NCBI GenBank assembly: GCA_013388855.1
Contig: JACAEM010000008.1
Span: 62,001-126,000 of the forward strand
DNA length: 64,000 bases
Direction: 5' to 3'
Source of the DNA: Chloroflexota bacterium
GTDB lineage: Bacteria; Chloroflexota; Anaerolineae; Anaerolineales; Villigracilaceae
Shown: piece by piece, positions 53,479 to 61,651 of the stretch
Numbering within the stretch: position 1 is the stretch's first letter
Layout: every line of letters begins with the position of its first letter
Position numbers and translations under genes: made by a program
Notes under the pieces: model-generated
Told to the model about the DNA's origin: nothing
Databases searched by the model: none
The model's input: the letters and a program-made list of their open reading frames with translations, nothing else

Positions 53479-54643
53479 ATAGCGAATAAAGGGCTTTACG
53501 CATTCGCTCCAGTCCCTGGTTGAGAATTCTACGCGAAGTACCAAAGTTGAGGCGTACAAACTGTTCATTCCCCTTGCCGAATTTTCCCCCATCGCTGAGC
53601 GCCACCTTCGCCTTATTCAGGAAAAACTCAAACGGGGAAGGCTGAAGCCCATACTCCGAGAAATCCAGCCACATCAAATAGGTTGCGTCGGGCTTTGTCA
53701 GGCGCACACCCGGCAAATTTCTTTCCATATATTCAATAATGAAATCCCGATTGGCGGTAAGATAACGCCGCAATTCCTTCAACCACGCATCCGCCCTGCC
53801 CGAATAGGCAACATGAGCGGAAGTCAGTCCGGTCGAAGATACCTCAAAAGACATGCCGTAGGCTGTATCGAAAAACTTTTTCCGCAATTCGGCATCGGGG
53901 ATGATAGCAAACGCGCATGCCAGCCCCGGCACATTGAAAGCCTTCGACGCTGAAATCAAAGTGATGGTGTGTCTTCCGATCTCAGGCGACAGACTCGCCA
54001 GCGGCGTAAACTTCGCGCCGCCCAGCAGCAATTCACTGTGGATTTCGTCGGAGACAATTGAGACGTCGTTTTCAAGGCAAATCTCCGCCATGCGTTTCAA
54101 CTCACCGCGGGAATAGATCTTTCCAACAGGATTATGCGGATGGCACAACAAGAACATGCCCGATTTTTTAACGCCCCTCTCGAACGCCTCAAAATCGACC
54201 TCGTAGCTGATCCGGTTTCCATCGAGCTTTTTCACCAACCGCGCGACACTCTGCCGCGCTCCTGTTTTGTGTTCCGTTTCCAGAAACTCGTTGTAAACAG
54301 GGGTCTGGATCAAATACCCTTTTTTCGGCGAACATAATATCCGCGCCGCGATGTTGTAACCATTGTTGACACCTGCTGTATAGACGATCCAATCAGGGTC
54401 AACGTCCCAATGGTAAAGTTTCTTCATACGGGCGGTGATGGTTTCCATGAAAGTTCGGGTCGGGAATGCGTATCCCAGCACGCCATGCTCCACTTGCCTG
54501 TGGAGCGCAGCTCGAATCTGCGGCGCGGCGGGAAAGTCCGCGTCTGCAACCCACATGGGAAGTACATCTTTCGGATAGAATGTCCATTTATTGAGAATGT
54601 TCGGATCGCGGCGATTGGATGTGATGTTGAAGTTGTATGCCAT
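53477..54643 (-). CDS. MalY/PatB-type aminotransferase (cystathionine beta-lyase family)
   Basis: A 388-residue fold-type I PLP enzyme. The active-site lysine is K234 in ISASKAFNVPG; other landmarks are MWVADADFPAAPQI and LLCHPHNPVGKIYSRGEL (about 166-182), and the arginine near the C-terminus FVRLNFGTSR. Members cleave cystathionine or cysteine-type thioethers, or act in regulation. The neighbour is an O-methyltransferase on the same strand. Specific substrate cannot be predicted. Confidence 0.92.
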   Translation of the reverse strand: MAYNFNITSNRRDPNILNKWTFYPKDVLPMWVADADFPAAPQIRAALHRQVEHGVLGYAFPTRTFMETITARMKKLYHWDVDPDWIVYTAGVNNGYNIAARILCSPKKGYLIQTPVYNEFLETEHKTGARQSVARLVKKLDGNRISYEVDFEAFERGVKKSGMFLLCHPHNPVGKIYSRGELKRMAEICLENDVSIVSDEIHSELLLGGAKFTPLASLSPEIGRHTITLISASKAFNVPGLACAFAIIPDAELRKKFFDTAYGMSFEVSSTGLTSAHVAYSGRADAWLKELRRYLTANRDFIIEYMERNLPGVRLTKPDATYLMWLDFSEYGLQPSPFEFFLNKAKVALSDGGKFGKGNEQFVRLNFGTSRRILNQGLERMRKALYSL

Positions 54644-54691
54644 GATGTTCCTTGTGAAATGTGATATTTGTAGAGCGAGATTAATCTCGCT

Positions 54692-55330
54692 CTACTTTTT
54701 ATATGCAACGACCATACCATCCCGCACAGGGGCAAGAGAAACAATCCAATCGGAATCAGTCGTAATGTCACGCGTGAAGCGGCGGATGGCTTCGGTAGAT
54801 GGCTCACGGTCATTCGGGTCGAGCGTTTGCCCATGCCAAAGCATGTTGTCGATGATGAGCAATCCGCCGGGACGTATCTTTTCTTTGATAACGGGAAGGG
54901 AGTCGGGGTACCCCTCCTTGTCAATATCGTTGAAAATGATGTCGAATAGACCCGGCGTCTGGCGGAGAGTCTCAATTGCTTCGGCAATGTGGAAACGGAC
55001 CAGGTCTGCGCTTCCCAATTCGGACAAATGTTTCTGCGCTCGTTTCGACAGATCGTCATCCCAGACGGTATGATGTACCACTCCACCCCCATTTTCTTTC
55101 ACTGCTTTTGCAAACCAAGCTGTGGAATACCCATAGCCGGAGCCAAGCTCAAAAACAGACCTGGCATTGATCATGCGCGCCAGTTGGTAACAGTAATATC
55201 CGCAGGCGGGGCCGATAATGGGAAAGCCGTTCTTTTCCGCGATCTCTTCCATCTTCCGGAGTTCAGGTTCACGCGATGGAACGAGGGACGTGATATATTG
55301 CTGAACTTTTTCATACAATATTTGGGGCAT
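54692..55330 (-). CDS. Class I O-methyltransferase (CCoAOMT-like)
   Basis: A 212-residue SAM-dependent methyltransferase. SAM-binding motif FELGSGYGYSTAWFAKAV (about 77-94) and the acidic loop DIIFNDIDKEGYPDSLPVI, followed by GLLIIDNMLWHG, match the caffeoyl-CoA O-methyltransferase group, which needs a divalent metal. Substrate is unknown. The upstream neighbour is the SGNH lipoprotein gene and downstream the PatB-type gene. Confidence 0.9.
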   Translation of the reverse strand: MPQILYEKVQQYITSLVPSREPELRKMEEIAEKNGFPIIGPACGYYCYQLARMINARSVFELGSGYGYSTAWFAKAVKENGGGVVHHTVWDDDLSKRAQKHLSELGSADLVRFHIAEAIETLRQTPGLFDIIFNDIDKEGYPDSLPVIKEKIRPGGLLIIDNMLWHGQTLDPNDREPSTEAIRRFTRDITTDSDWIVSLAPVRDGMVVAYKK

Positions 55331-55385
55331 GTCTCATCTCCTTATCTATCGATAAACGGGTATGGGTAATAAAAACGGACGCCGA

Positions 55386-56090
55386 TTAGTGTAAAGCCCG
55401 GAGAACTTCAGGCAGAGTTTGTTTTGCCCATTCGGCATACATTTTTCCCGAGGGGTGCAACCCATCGGAAGCGATCAATGTGGGGTCATTCAAGGCTTGA
55501 CGCGAGATGGGAGTGATGTCCACATAATGAGCGCCGGCTTTCTCGGTCTCTTCGCGATTGACGGCGTTGAAGGCATCGATGTCATTGGCGATTTGTCCTC
55601 GATCGCGGTTTGCGGCAAACGGCGTGACGCCCCAATCAGGGACGGATAGCACAATAACGCGGTTTGCATCTCCACCGGCATATTCGATGGATTTGGTCAG
55701 AAGAAAGATGAACTGTCTGCGATATTCGTTGATATCGTAGCCGCGATACTGATTGTTGACTCCGATCAACAGGGAAACCAGATCGTACGGCGGCTCCAGA
55801 TTCCTTTCCTGAATACCTTCCCATAACTCCTGTGTCGTCCAACCTGTACGGGCAATGGTGATGACTTCCACGCGCCTGCCGGAAAACCCCGGAGAAGATT
55901 CGAGCAGCGCGGCAAGTTGATTGGTCCAACGTTCAGGCGTATCCACACTCTCGCCAATTGTGTAAGAGTCACCCAGGGCAAGATATCGAATGGACGGCAT
56001 GGAGGTCACCTCAACAAGAGTGGGTGTGGGAACAGAAGAAACACAAGCAGTCAGGCAAAGTAAGAGAAACAATGCGATGCGATTTATCAT
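55386..56090 (-). CDS. SGNH/GDSL hydrolase lipoprotein
   Basis: Start at ATG 56090 opens a lipoprotein signal (LLLCLTAC, lipid-modified C16); the longer frame upstream overlaps crtB's end. Of 234 residues the mature part has the SGNH blocks: block I ALGDSYTIGE with S42, block III LIGVNNQYRG and block V SDGLHPSG with D209 and H212. Enzymes of this fold are esterases or acyltransferases, often on cell-wall or glycan acetyl groups. Its target is unknown. Confidence 0.88.
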   Translation of the reverse strand: MINRIALFLLLCLTACVSSVPTPTLVEVTSMPSIRYLALGDSYTIGESVDTPERWTNQLAALLESSPGFSGRRVEVITIARTGWTTQELWEGIQERNLEPPYDLVSLLIGVNNQYRGYDINEYRRQFIFLLTKSIEYAGGDANRVIVLSVPDWGVTPFAANRDRGQIANDIDAFNAVNREETEKAGAHYVDITPISRQALNDPTLIASDGLHPSGKMYAEWAKQTLPEVLRALH

Positions 56091-56113
56091 GCGATTATAT
56101 TCCCAAAACAATA

Positions 56114-56143
56114 CAAGGGCATGGTGTGGATACCATGCCCTTG
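56114..56143 (-). terminator. Hairpin after crtB
   Basis: CAAGGGCATGGT pairs with ACCATGCCCTTG around a 6-base loop, about 35 bases past the crtB stop. The T tract on the minus strand is weak (TATTGTTTTGGG). It overlaps the upstream region of the SGNH gene. Confidence 0.7.
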
Positions 56144-56176
56144 CGTCAGGGAGAGTACTTCGGATGTGCCAATTCC

Positions 56177-57121
56177 CTACAGTGACTTGACTCTCAGCCA
56201 AAGGCTTGGAATTCGACTCAACTTGCCAAGAGCGCCCAGGGAAGCACGTCGGCTAAACACATCGTAATCATGTCTTTCGATGTCATCGAGGATGCCCTGA
56301 TAAAAAACGGACGCGGCACCAATGGCGAGCTGCCCTTCCCGTTCCAACATTTTCACGCCTGCCCACGATTCTTCGTAGAGGTGCCGCGTCCGTTCGATTT
56401 GGAATTTCATGAATTGTCTCCAGTTGTCGGTCACACAACCCTCGGCAATATCCTGCTCACGGATGCCGTAGAACGTCAATTCTTCGCGCGGCAGGTAAAG
56501 ACGTCCGCTGCGATAGTCTTCACCAACATCACGCAGGATATTGGTCATTTGCAGGGCAACACCTAGTTTGATGGCATATGGGACAGCATCATTGTTCTTG
56601 AAACCGACAATGTACATGCTCATCAATCCCACCGTGGAAGCAACGCCATAGCAATATGTGGCCAGTTCGTCAAAGGTTTGGTAACGCGCCTGAAGGAGGT
56701 CGCGTTGGACGCCGTCGATGAGTTGCAGGGCGTAGTGGCGGGGAATGTGGTAACGGGTGAGAGTATCTGCCCATGCGGCAGCGACCAGGTCATTTTCTGC
56801 GAAGGAGCCGGTTTCGATCATCCGACGCCAGTAATCGAGGCGGGATTCGCGTTCATCGTCCGTTGATTCATCCACAATATCATCCACCGTGCGGCAAAAA
56901 GCATATAGGGCGCGGACTGCGGAGCGTTTCTCTTCGGGCAACAAGCCGGATGCAAAGTGAAAAGATTTGCTGTGTTCGGCGGTAATGACCTCAGCATGTT
57001 TGTAAGCCTGCCGTAGAGCGACATCGCCAGCCCAGTAGGAAAAGAATGGGCGGGTCGAAGGATGAGGGGCATTGCCGGCGAGGGCAAGTAATTGGTTTTC
57101 CCAGTGTGCTTGTGCTTGCAT
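56177..57121 (-). CDS. crtB: Phytoene (squalene/phytoene) synthase
   Basis: Condenses two geranylgeranyl diphosphates to phytoene, the first committed step of carotenoids. Both aspartate-rich motifs are present: DDIVDESTDD (81-90) and DVGEDYRSGRLYLP after NILR (about 200-218). Length (314) is normal. It has AGGAGCC before the start and a consensus promoter divergent from crtI. Squalene synthase is the alternative, but the adjacent desaturase favours phytoene synthase. Confidence 0.92.
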   Translation of the reverse strand: MQAQAHWENQLLALAGNAPHPSTRPFFSYWAGDVALRQAYKHAEVITAEHSKSFHFASGLLPEEKRSAVRALYAFCRTVDDIVDESTDDERESRLDYWRRMIETGSFAENDLVAAAWADTLTRYHIPRHYALQLIDGVQRDLLQARYQTFDELATYCYGVASTVGLMSMYIVGFKNNDAVPYAIKLGVALQMTNILRDVGEDYRSGRLYLPREELTFYGIREQDIAEGCVTDNWRQFMKFQIERTRHLYEESWAGVKMLEREGQLAIGAASVFYQGILDDIERHDYDVFSRRASLGALGKLSRIPSLWLRVKSL

Positions 57122-57148
57122 AGGCTCCTCCGAATAAGTGTTGGGTAT

Positions 57149-57189
57149 ATTGTATATATTTCACTAATTTTGTCAAGGTTTTGTAAAGG
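57149..57189 (-). promoter_or_regulatory. crtB promoter with two 11-bp repeats
   Basis: On the minus strand TTGACA (57171-57176) and TACAAT (57149-57154) are 16 bases apart. CCTTTACAAAA and CCTTGACAAAA (57168-57189) are consecutive 11-bp direct repeats that cover the -35 box and the bases just upstream. Their nnTnKACAnnn form recalls Thermus CarH sites. Confidence 0.75.
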
Positions 57190-57202
57190 AAAATTTTTTC
57201 AA

Positions 57203-57232
57203 TATTGACAAATATTAGACAACACATATAAT
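57203..57232 (+). promoter_or_regulatory. crtI promoter with two 11-bp repeats
   Basis: TTGACA (57205-57210) and a perfect TATAAT (57227-57232) are 16 bases apart. TATTGACAAAT (57203-57213) and ATTAGACAACA (57214-57224) are two consecutive 11-bp units with GACA in register, spanning the -35 box and spacer. They are likely CarH-type operator sites. Confidence 0.75.
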
Positions 57233-57275
57233 TATCTCACTGCGATGCCAACCGTTTGAAAGAAAAGGAAAAACC

Positions 57276-58814
57276 ATGACCAAACCAACAGCCCTTGTGA
57301 TCGGCGCCGGCATTGGCGGAATCGCCACCGCCGCCCGGCTTGCCAAAAATGGATATGACGTGACCGTGCTCGAAAAGGAATCGACTCCCGGCGGACGCTG
57401 TAACCAGATCGTCCGCGACGGTCACCGATTCGACATCGGACCGACGCTGTTCCTCATGCCCGAGATCTGGGAGGAGACCTTTGCTTCTCTCGGCGAAAAG
57501 ATGAGCGACCATCTCGCCCTGAAGCGCATCGACCCGACCTATAAAGTCCACTTCGATGACGGCTTGCAACTGGCGCTGACGTCCAATATCGGTGACATGC
57601 AAACCCAGCTCGAAAAAGTGGAAAAGAGCGCCTTTACCGGTTTCTTGAACTACATTGCCGAAGGAAGCAAGCACTACAAACTCTCGGTGGAAAAGTTCGT
57701 CGGGCGGAACTTCTACAGTCTCTTCGAGTATTTCAGCCTCGCCAACCTGCCGCTCATCGTGCAACTCAAGGCGCTGCAAAAGCACTACGCCAACACGGGT
57801 CGCTTCTTCAAGGACGAGCGGCTCAAAGCCGCGTTCACGTTCCAGAATATGTACCTGGGTCTCAGCCCTTACGACGCGCCTGCCACCTACTCCCTGCTCC
57901 AATACACGGAACTCGCGGAGGGCGTGTGGTACCCGATGGGCGGGATGTACGCCGCGATTCAGGCGTTGGTGAATGTGGCGGAACGGTTGGGGGTGAGGTT
58001 TGTGTACAACACGGCTGTCAAATGTTTGAACGTCGAACGTTCGAACGTTCAACGAGTGCATAGCGCCACCCTCGAAGACGGACGCGAGTTGACGGCGGAT
58101 ATTTTCATCGGCAACGCAGACCTGCCCTACATCTACAAAGAACTCCTTCCCGACCGCGCCGAAGCCGAAAAACTGGATAAGAAACTCTACACCTGCTCCA
58201 CCATCATGTTCTACTGGGGCGTGGACAAGCAGTATCCGCAAATTGCCCACCACAACGTCTTCCTCGGCGGCGACTACAAAGCCTCCTTCGACCGCATCTT
58301 CAAGGATCACACCCTGCCCGAAGTGCCGTCGTTTTACGTTCACGCGCCCGCCCGCACTGACCCCGCCGCCGCGCCCGCAGGTCAGGACACGCTTTACGTC
58401 CTCGTCCCCGTCGGTCACCTCGACGCGCGTACCGCTCAGGACTGGGACGCGCTGGTCCGCCGCGCCCGCGAGACCGTGTTCGCCCGCCTCGCCAAAGAGA
58501 TGGGCGTCACCGACCTCAGGGAGCACATCAAGTTCGAGATCGTGTACCAGCCCAAAGTCTGGAAAGAACGCTTCAATCTGGAGAAAGGCGCGGCGTTCGG
58601 GCTGAGTCACAACTTTTGGCAGGTCGGTTATCTCCGCCCACACAATCGTCACGCCAAATATAGAAATCTCTACTTTGCAGGCGCGTCCACCCACCCCGGC
58701 ACAGGACTGCCCATCGTCTTGCTCTCCGCCCGCCTGACCACTGAGAGGATTCTGAAAGAAAAGGGTACAATAGCTGTGCAAAAGGTGAATCATCCCGCCT
58801 TGAAGCCAGCCTAA
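57276..58814 (+). CDS. crtI: Phytoene desaturase
   Basis: A CrtI-type flavoprotein that introduces double bonds into phytoene. The N-terminal Rossmann dinucleotide-binding motif VIGAGIGGIATAARLAKNGYD with EKESTPGGRC is typical; a C-terminal FAD-contact motif NLYFAGASTHPGTGLPIVL is at about 465-485. Length is 512. AAAGGAAAA precedes the start. The number of desaturations cannot be told from sequence; lycopene is the usual product. The CarH-like regulator follows after 21 bases, in a probable operon. Confidence 0.93.
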   Translation: MTKPTALVIGAGIGGIATAARLAKNGYDVTVLEKESTPGGRCNQIVRDGHRFDIGPTLFLMPEIWEETFASLGEKMSDHLALKRIDPTYKVHFDDGLQLALTSNIGDMQTQLEKVEKSAFTGFLNYIAEGSKHYKLSVEKFVGRNFYSLFEYFSLANLPLIVQLKALQKHYANTGRFFKDERLKAAFTFQNMYLGLSPYDAPATYSLLQYTELAEGVWYPMGGMYAAIQALVNVAERLGVRFVYNTAVKCLNVERSNVQRVHSATLEDGRELTADIFIGNADLPYIYKELLPDRAEAEKLDKKLYTCSTIMFYWGVDKQYPQIAHHNVFLGGDYKASFDRIFKDHTLPEVPSFYVHAPARTDPAAAPAGQDTLYVLVPVGHLDARTAQDWDALVRRARETVFARLAKEMGVTDLREHIKFEIVYQPKVWKERFNLEKGAAFGLSHNFWQVGYLRPHNRHAKYRNLYFAGASTHPGTGLPIVLLSARLTTERILKEKGTIAVQKVNHPALKPA

Positions 58815-58835
58815 ACCAAAGAAGGAAATAAAAAA

Positions 58836-60161
58836 ATGGTAAGTACAACCCCCGTCTTTAACCTCAAAGTGGTCCTCAAAGAGACAGGCCTGCCTGCCGA
58901 CACGTTGCGCGCCTGGGAACGCCGCTATGGCTTGCCCGTACCTCAACGCACCCCCGGCGGGCACCGTCTTTATTCGGAACGCGACATCCAGATCATCAAG
59001 TGGCTGATGGCCCGCCAGATGGAGGGACTTTCCATTTCGCGTGCGGTGGATCTGTGGAACGAACAGGTCGCCTCAGGCTCCGACCCGCTGGCTGGTCTGT
59101 CAACTTCGAGCCTTGCCGCCGTTCAGACGGGTTCTGCTCCCCATATCACCTCCGAAACAACCCTCGACGCTCTGCGCTCGCAATGGGTGAATGCCTGCAT
59201 GAACTTCAACGAAACCGCTGCCGAACAGACCTTGAATCAGGCATTCTCCATGTTCCCCATCGAAGCCGTATGCGTGGAAGTCCTGCAAAAGGGCATGTCG
59301 GAGATCGGCGGCATGTGGTACGAGAACCGCGCCAGCGTTCAGCAGGAACATTTTGCCTCCGGGCTGGCCATGCGGCGGCTGGACGCGCTCTTGATCGCCT
59401 CCCCCGCCCCTTCGCGTCCCCATACCGTATTGGTGGGATGCCCTCCGAACGAGTGGCATACCTTCACGCCGCTCCTGCTTGCCCTTTTCCTGCGCCGCCG
59501 CGGGATCAATGTCATTTATCTGGGCGCCAACGTTCCTCCCGCGCATTTCGAAGAGACGGTACAAAGTGTGCGCGCCAATCTCGTCATCCTCGTCGCGCAG
59601 ACCCTGACCAGCGCTGCCCACCTGCAACACACCGCCAACGTACTTTCCAACAAAGGTATCACTGTCGGATATGGCGGGCGCATCTTCAACATGCAGCCAG
59701 AAATCCTTTCCTACATCCCAGGGCATCATCTCGGCAACGACGTTTCCGCCTCTGTCAACGAAGTGGAACTAATCCTAAACAACAGGCGCAAACCGCTGAA
59801 ACTCAAAGCCGCCTCACAGGAGTACGTCGCCGCCCATCATTTTTTCCTCTCCAAACGCGCCGAGATCGAAACGACTCTGCGTACGCTCGTCAAACCCCTG
59901 CGCATTTCCAGCGAAGATTACCAGACCGGTATGCAATTCCTCGGCGACAATATCGCATCCGCCCTCTCCCTCGGCAATATCCACTATGCATCCGATGAAA
60001 TGGAGTGGGTCAAATTCCTGCTCCATGCCTACGACCACCCCGATGAGGAGTTGATAGGCTTCATCAACGCCTATGCCAAAGCCATCGACAAGCACATCAA
60101 CGGCGCGGGCGAACCCATCAAGCGTTGGCTGGCGGAGGAGGTTGCAAAATTACATGCGTAG
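58836..60161 (+). CDS. carH: CarH-like B12-dependent MerR-type photoreceptor-repressor
   Basis: A 441-residue protein with a MerR winged helix (about 8-75; AWERRYGLPVPQRTPGGHRL), a four-helix B12-binding cap (about 110-190), and a cobalamin Rossmann domain (195-320). Three light-sensor features are seen: W161, then nine residues, then E171-H172 (Wx9EH), and E206-W-H208 (ExH), where the histidine is the expected lower cobalt ligand. A C-terminal extension of about 110 residues is unassigned. It should repress the crt genes in the dark as a tetramer bound to AdoCbl. The crtI operon would put it under its own control. Confidence 0.88.
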   Translation: MVSTTPVFNLKVVLKETGLPADTLRAWERRYGLPVPQRTPGGHRLYSERDIQIIKWLMARQMEGLSISRAVDLWNEQVASGSDPLAGLSTSSLAAVQTGSAPHITSETTLDALRSQWVNACMNFNETAAEQTLNQAFSMFPIEAVCVEVLQKGMSEIGGMWYENRASVQQEHFASGLAMRRLDALLIASPAPSRPHTVLVGCPPNEWHTFTPLLLALFLRRRGINVIYLGANVPPAHFEETVQSVRANLVILVAQTLTSAAHLQHTANVLSNKGITVGYGGRIFNMQPEILSYIPGHHLGNDVSASVNEVELILNNRRKPLKLKAASQEYVAAHHFFLSKRAEIETTLRTLVKPLRISSEDYQTGMQFLGDNIASALSLGNIHYASDEMEWVKFLLHAYDHPDEELIGFINAYAKAIDKHINGAGEPIKRWLAEEVAKLHA

Positions 60162-60238
60162 GATTCGCCCTTTCGCGTAGGACACATTCTCTACGTGCCC
60201 GTCGGCGTGAGATGGTTCATAGCGTCGACGCGTGCTTT

Positions 60239-60287
60239 CCCTCACCCCCAACCTCTCTCCCGCTGGTAGAGAGGTTGGGGGTGAGGG
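60239..60287. repeat. REP-like palindrome upstream of the DUF1295 gene
   Basis: CCCTCACCCCCAACCTCTCT, a short loop, and AGAGAGGTTGGGGGTGAGGG form a near-perfect stem. Its right arm ends GAGGGTGAA immediately before ATG 60292, so the repeat apparently supplies the ribosome-binding site. Confidence 0.85.
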
Positions 60288-60291
60288 TGAA

Positions 60292-61188
60292 ATGACAAAC
60301 AAAAGCAACTTGATGAAACCAATTGACTTTAAATCCCTTCTGATTCTTCCGCTTCTCATCCTCATCGGCTTCCTCGTCGCGCTGGCGGGAAGCCAGGGCG
60401 GCGCGACGCTTGGCGGAGTCCCCGTCTTCGCGCTCGTGGTCGCGCTGGCGTTCCTCATTCAATGGCTGGTCTTCATCCCTGCTTATATTTTCCAGACCGA
60501 AAAATACTTCGACCTGACAGGCAGCATCACCTACATCACTGTGATAAGTGCCGCGCTGTGCTATACCCGCTACACCGTCCCGTTGGATGCGCGCTCGTTC
60601 CTTGTTGCGGCGTTGGTCAGTGTCTGGGCGGTTCGGCTCGGAGCGTTCCTCTTCAGCCGCATCCGCAAGGCGGGCAAAGACGACCGTTTCGACGAAATCA
60701 AGCCGAATTTCCTGCGCTTCCTCAACGTGTGGACCATTCAAGGGCTGTGGGTGACCTTCACCGCCGCGGCGGCGCTAGTGACCATCACCTCCGCCACGCG
60801 CAAGGGACTGGACGCGTTCGCCATCGTCGGCGCGCTGGTGTGGGTCATCGGCTTCGCCATCGAAGTCATCGCCGATGCGCAGAAAAGCCGCTTCAACGCC
60901 GACCCATCCAACAAGGGCAAGTTCATCTGCACAGGATTGTGGTCGCGCTCGCGGCATCCCAACTACTTCGGCGAGATTGTCCTGTGGATCGGCATCGCCA
61001 TCATCGCCATCCCTGTTCTGCAAGGCTGGCAGTGGATCGCCATGATCTCGCCGCTCTTTGTGACCTTGCTTCTCACCCGCGTCAGCGGCATTCCCCTGCT
61101 TGAGAAGAAAGCAGACGCGAAATGGGGCGGGCAGGAAGAGTACGAAGAATACAAGAAGAACACACCCGTTTTGATCCCGCGGCTGTAA
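60292..61188 (+). CDS. DUF1295 steroid 5-alpha-reductase-like membrane protein
   Basis: A 298-residue protein from ATG 60292, after discounting 20 codons of repeat. About six or seven hydrophobic helices and the DUF1295/ICMT-like C-terminal motif CTGLWSRSRHPNYFGEIVLWIG and EYEEYKKNTPVLIPRL. Proteins of this type are reductases or methyltransferases using NADPH or SAM. It follows the CarH-like gene; a role in carotenoid tailoring is possible but not shown. Confidence 0.85.
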   Translation: MTNKSNLMKPIDFKSLLILPLLILIGFLVALAGSQGGATLGGVPVFALVVALAFLIQWLVFIPAYIFQTEKYFDLTGSITYITVISAALCYTRYTVPLDARSFLVAALVSVWAVRLGAFLFSRIRKAGKDDRFDEIKPNFLRFLNVWTIQGLWVTFTAAAALVTITSATRKGLDAFAIVGALVWVIGFAIEVIADAQKSRFNADPSNKGKFICTGLWSRSRHPNYFGEIVLWIGIAIIAIPVLQGWQWIAMISPLFVTLLLTRVSGIPLLEKKADAKWGGQEEYEEYKKNTPVLIPRL

Positions 61189-61196
61189 ATAATTCA

Positions 61197-61244
61197 CCAC
61201 GGAGACACATATTTTAAATTCTCCATGACACCGTGTCTCCGTGG
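61197..61244 (+). repeat. Inverted repeat between DUF1295 and DUF4345-like genes
   Basis: CCACGGAGACAC and GTGTCTCCGTGG are perfect complements separated by 24 A/T-rich bases. It may be a terminator-like or transcript-end structure. Confidence 0.65.
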
Positions 61245-61271
61245 CAAAGACTTCACTTCAAAAGGAAATCA

Positions 61272-61616
61272 ATGACCTTCCTCAAAATTCTCCAACTCAT
61301 CGCCGTCCTGCTCACCATCGTGACGGGATTCGTTTCCCTCCTCTGGCCGCGCAGTGTGCAAGGCTTCACGGGGCTGACTGCCGCTGATGGGCGCGGCATC
61401 ACTGAGATCCGCGCCATCTTTGGCGGACTGTTCATCGGGCTGGGTCTCGCCGTCTTTGTGCTGGCGACGCGCGAAGTCTATCAGGCGCTCGGCATCATGT
61501 ACCTCGCCATCGCCGCCGTGCGTCTCGTCTCCATCTTTGTGGATAAGTCCTCCGTCCAATCCAATTGGATCAGCGTCGCCACGGAGATCATCATGGGAAT
61601 TATTCTCGTTCTTTAA
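61272..61616 (+). CDS. DUF4345-like small membrane protein
   Basis: A 114-residue protein starting at ATG 61272 with AAAAGGAAA upstream. Four hydrophobic helices are visible (about 5-25, 44-62, 66-82, 92-112), with the LTAADGRGITEIRAIFGGLFIGLGL segment typical of DUF4345-like proteins. Function is unknown. It precedes the MFS gene. Confidence 0.72.
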   Translation: MTFLKILQLIAVLLTIVTGFVSLLWPRSVQGFTGLTAADGRGITEIRAIFGGLFIGLGLAVFVLATREVYQALGIMYLAIAAVRLVSIFVDKSSVQSNWISVATEIIMGIILVL

Positions 61617-61651
61617 CCCAACTCAAACCCATTAGAGTTACCAAGGTACTC

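Noticed and set aside
57237-58964. A 575-codon open frame on the minus strand opposite crtI
   Set aside because: It is an antisense shadow of crtI and the start of carH. The plus-strand frames have clear family motifs, starts and Shine-Dalgarno sites; the minus frame has none.
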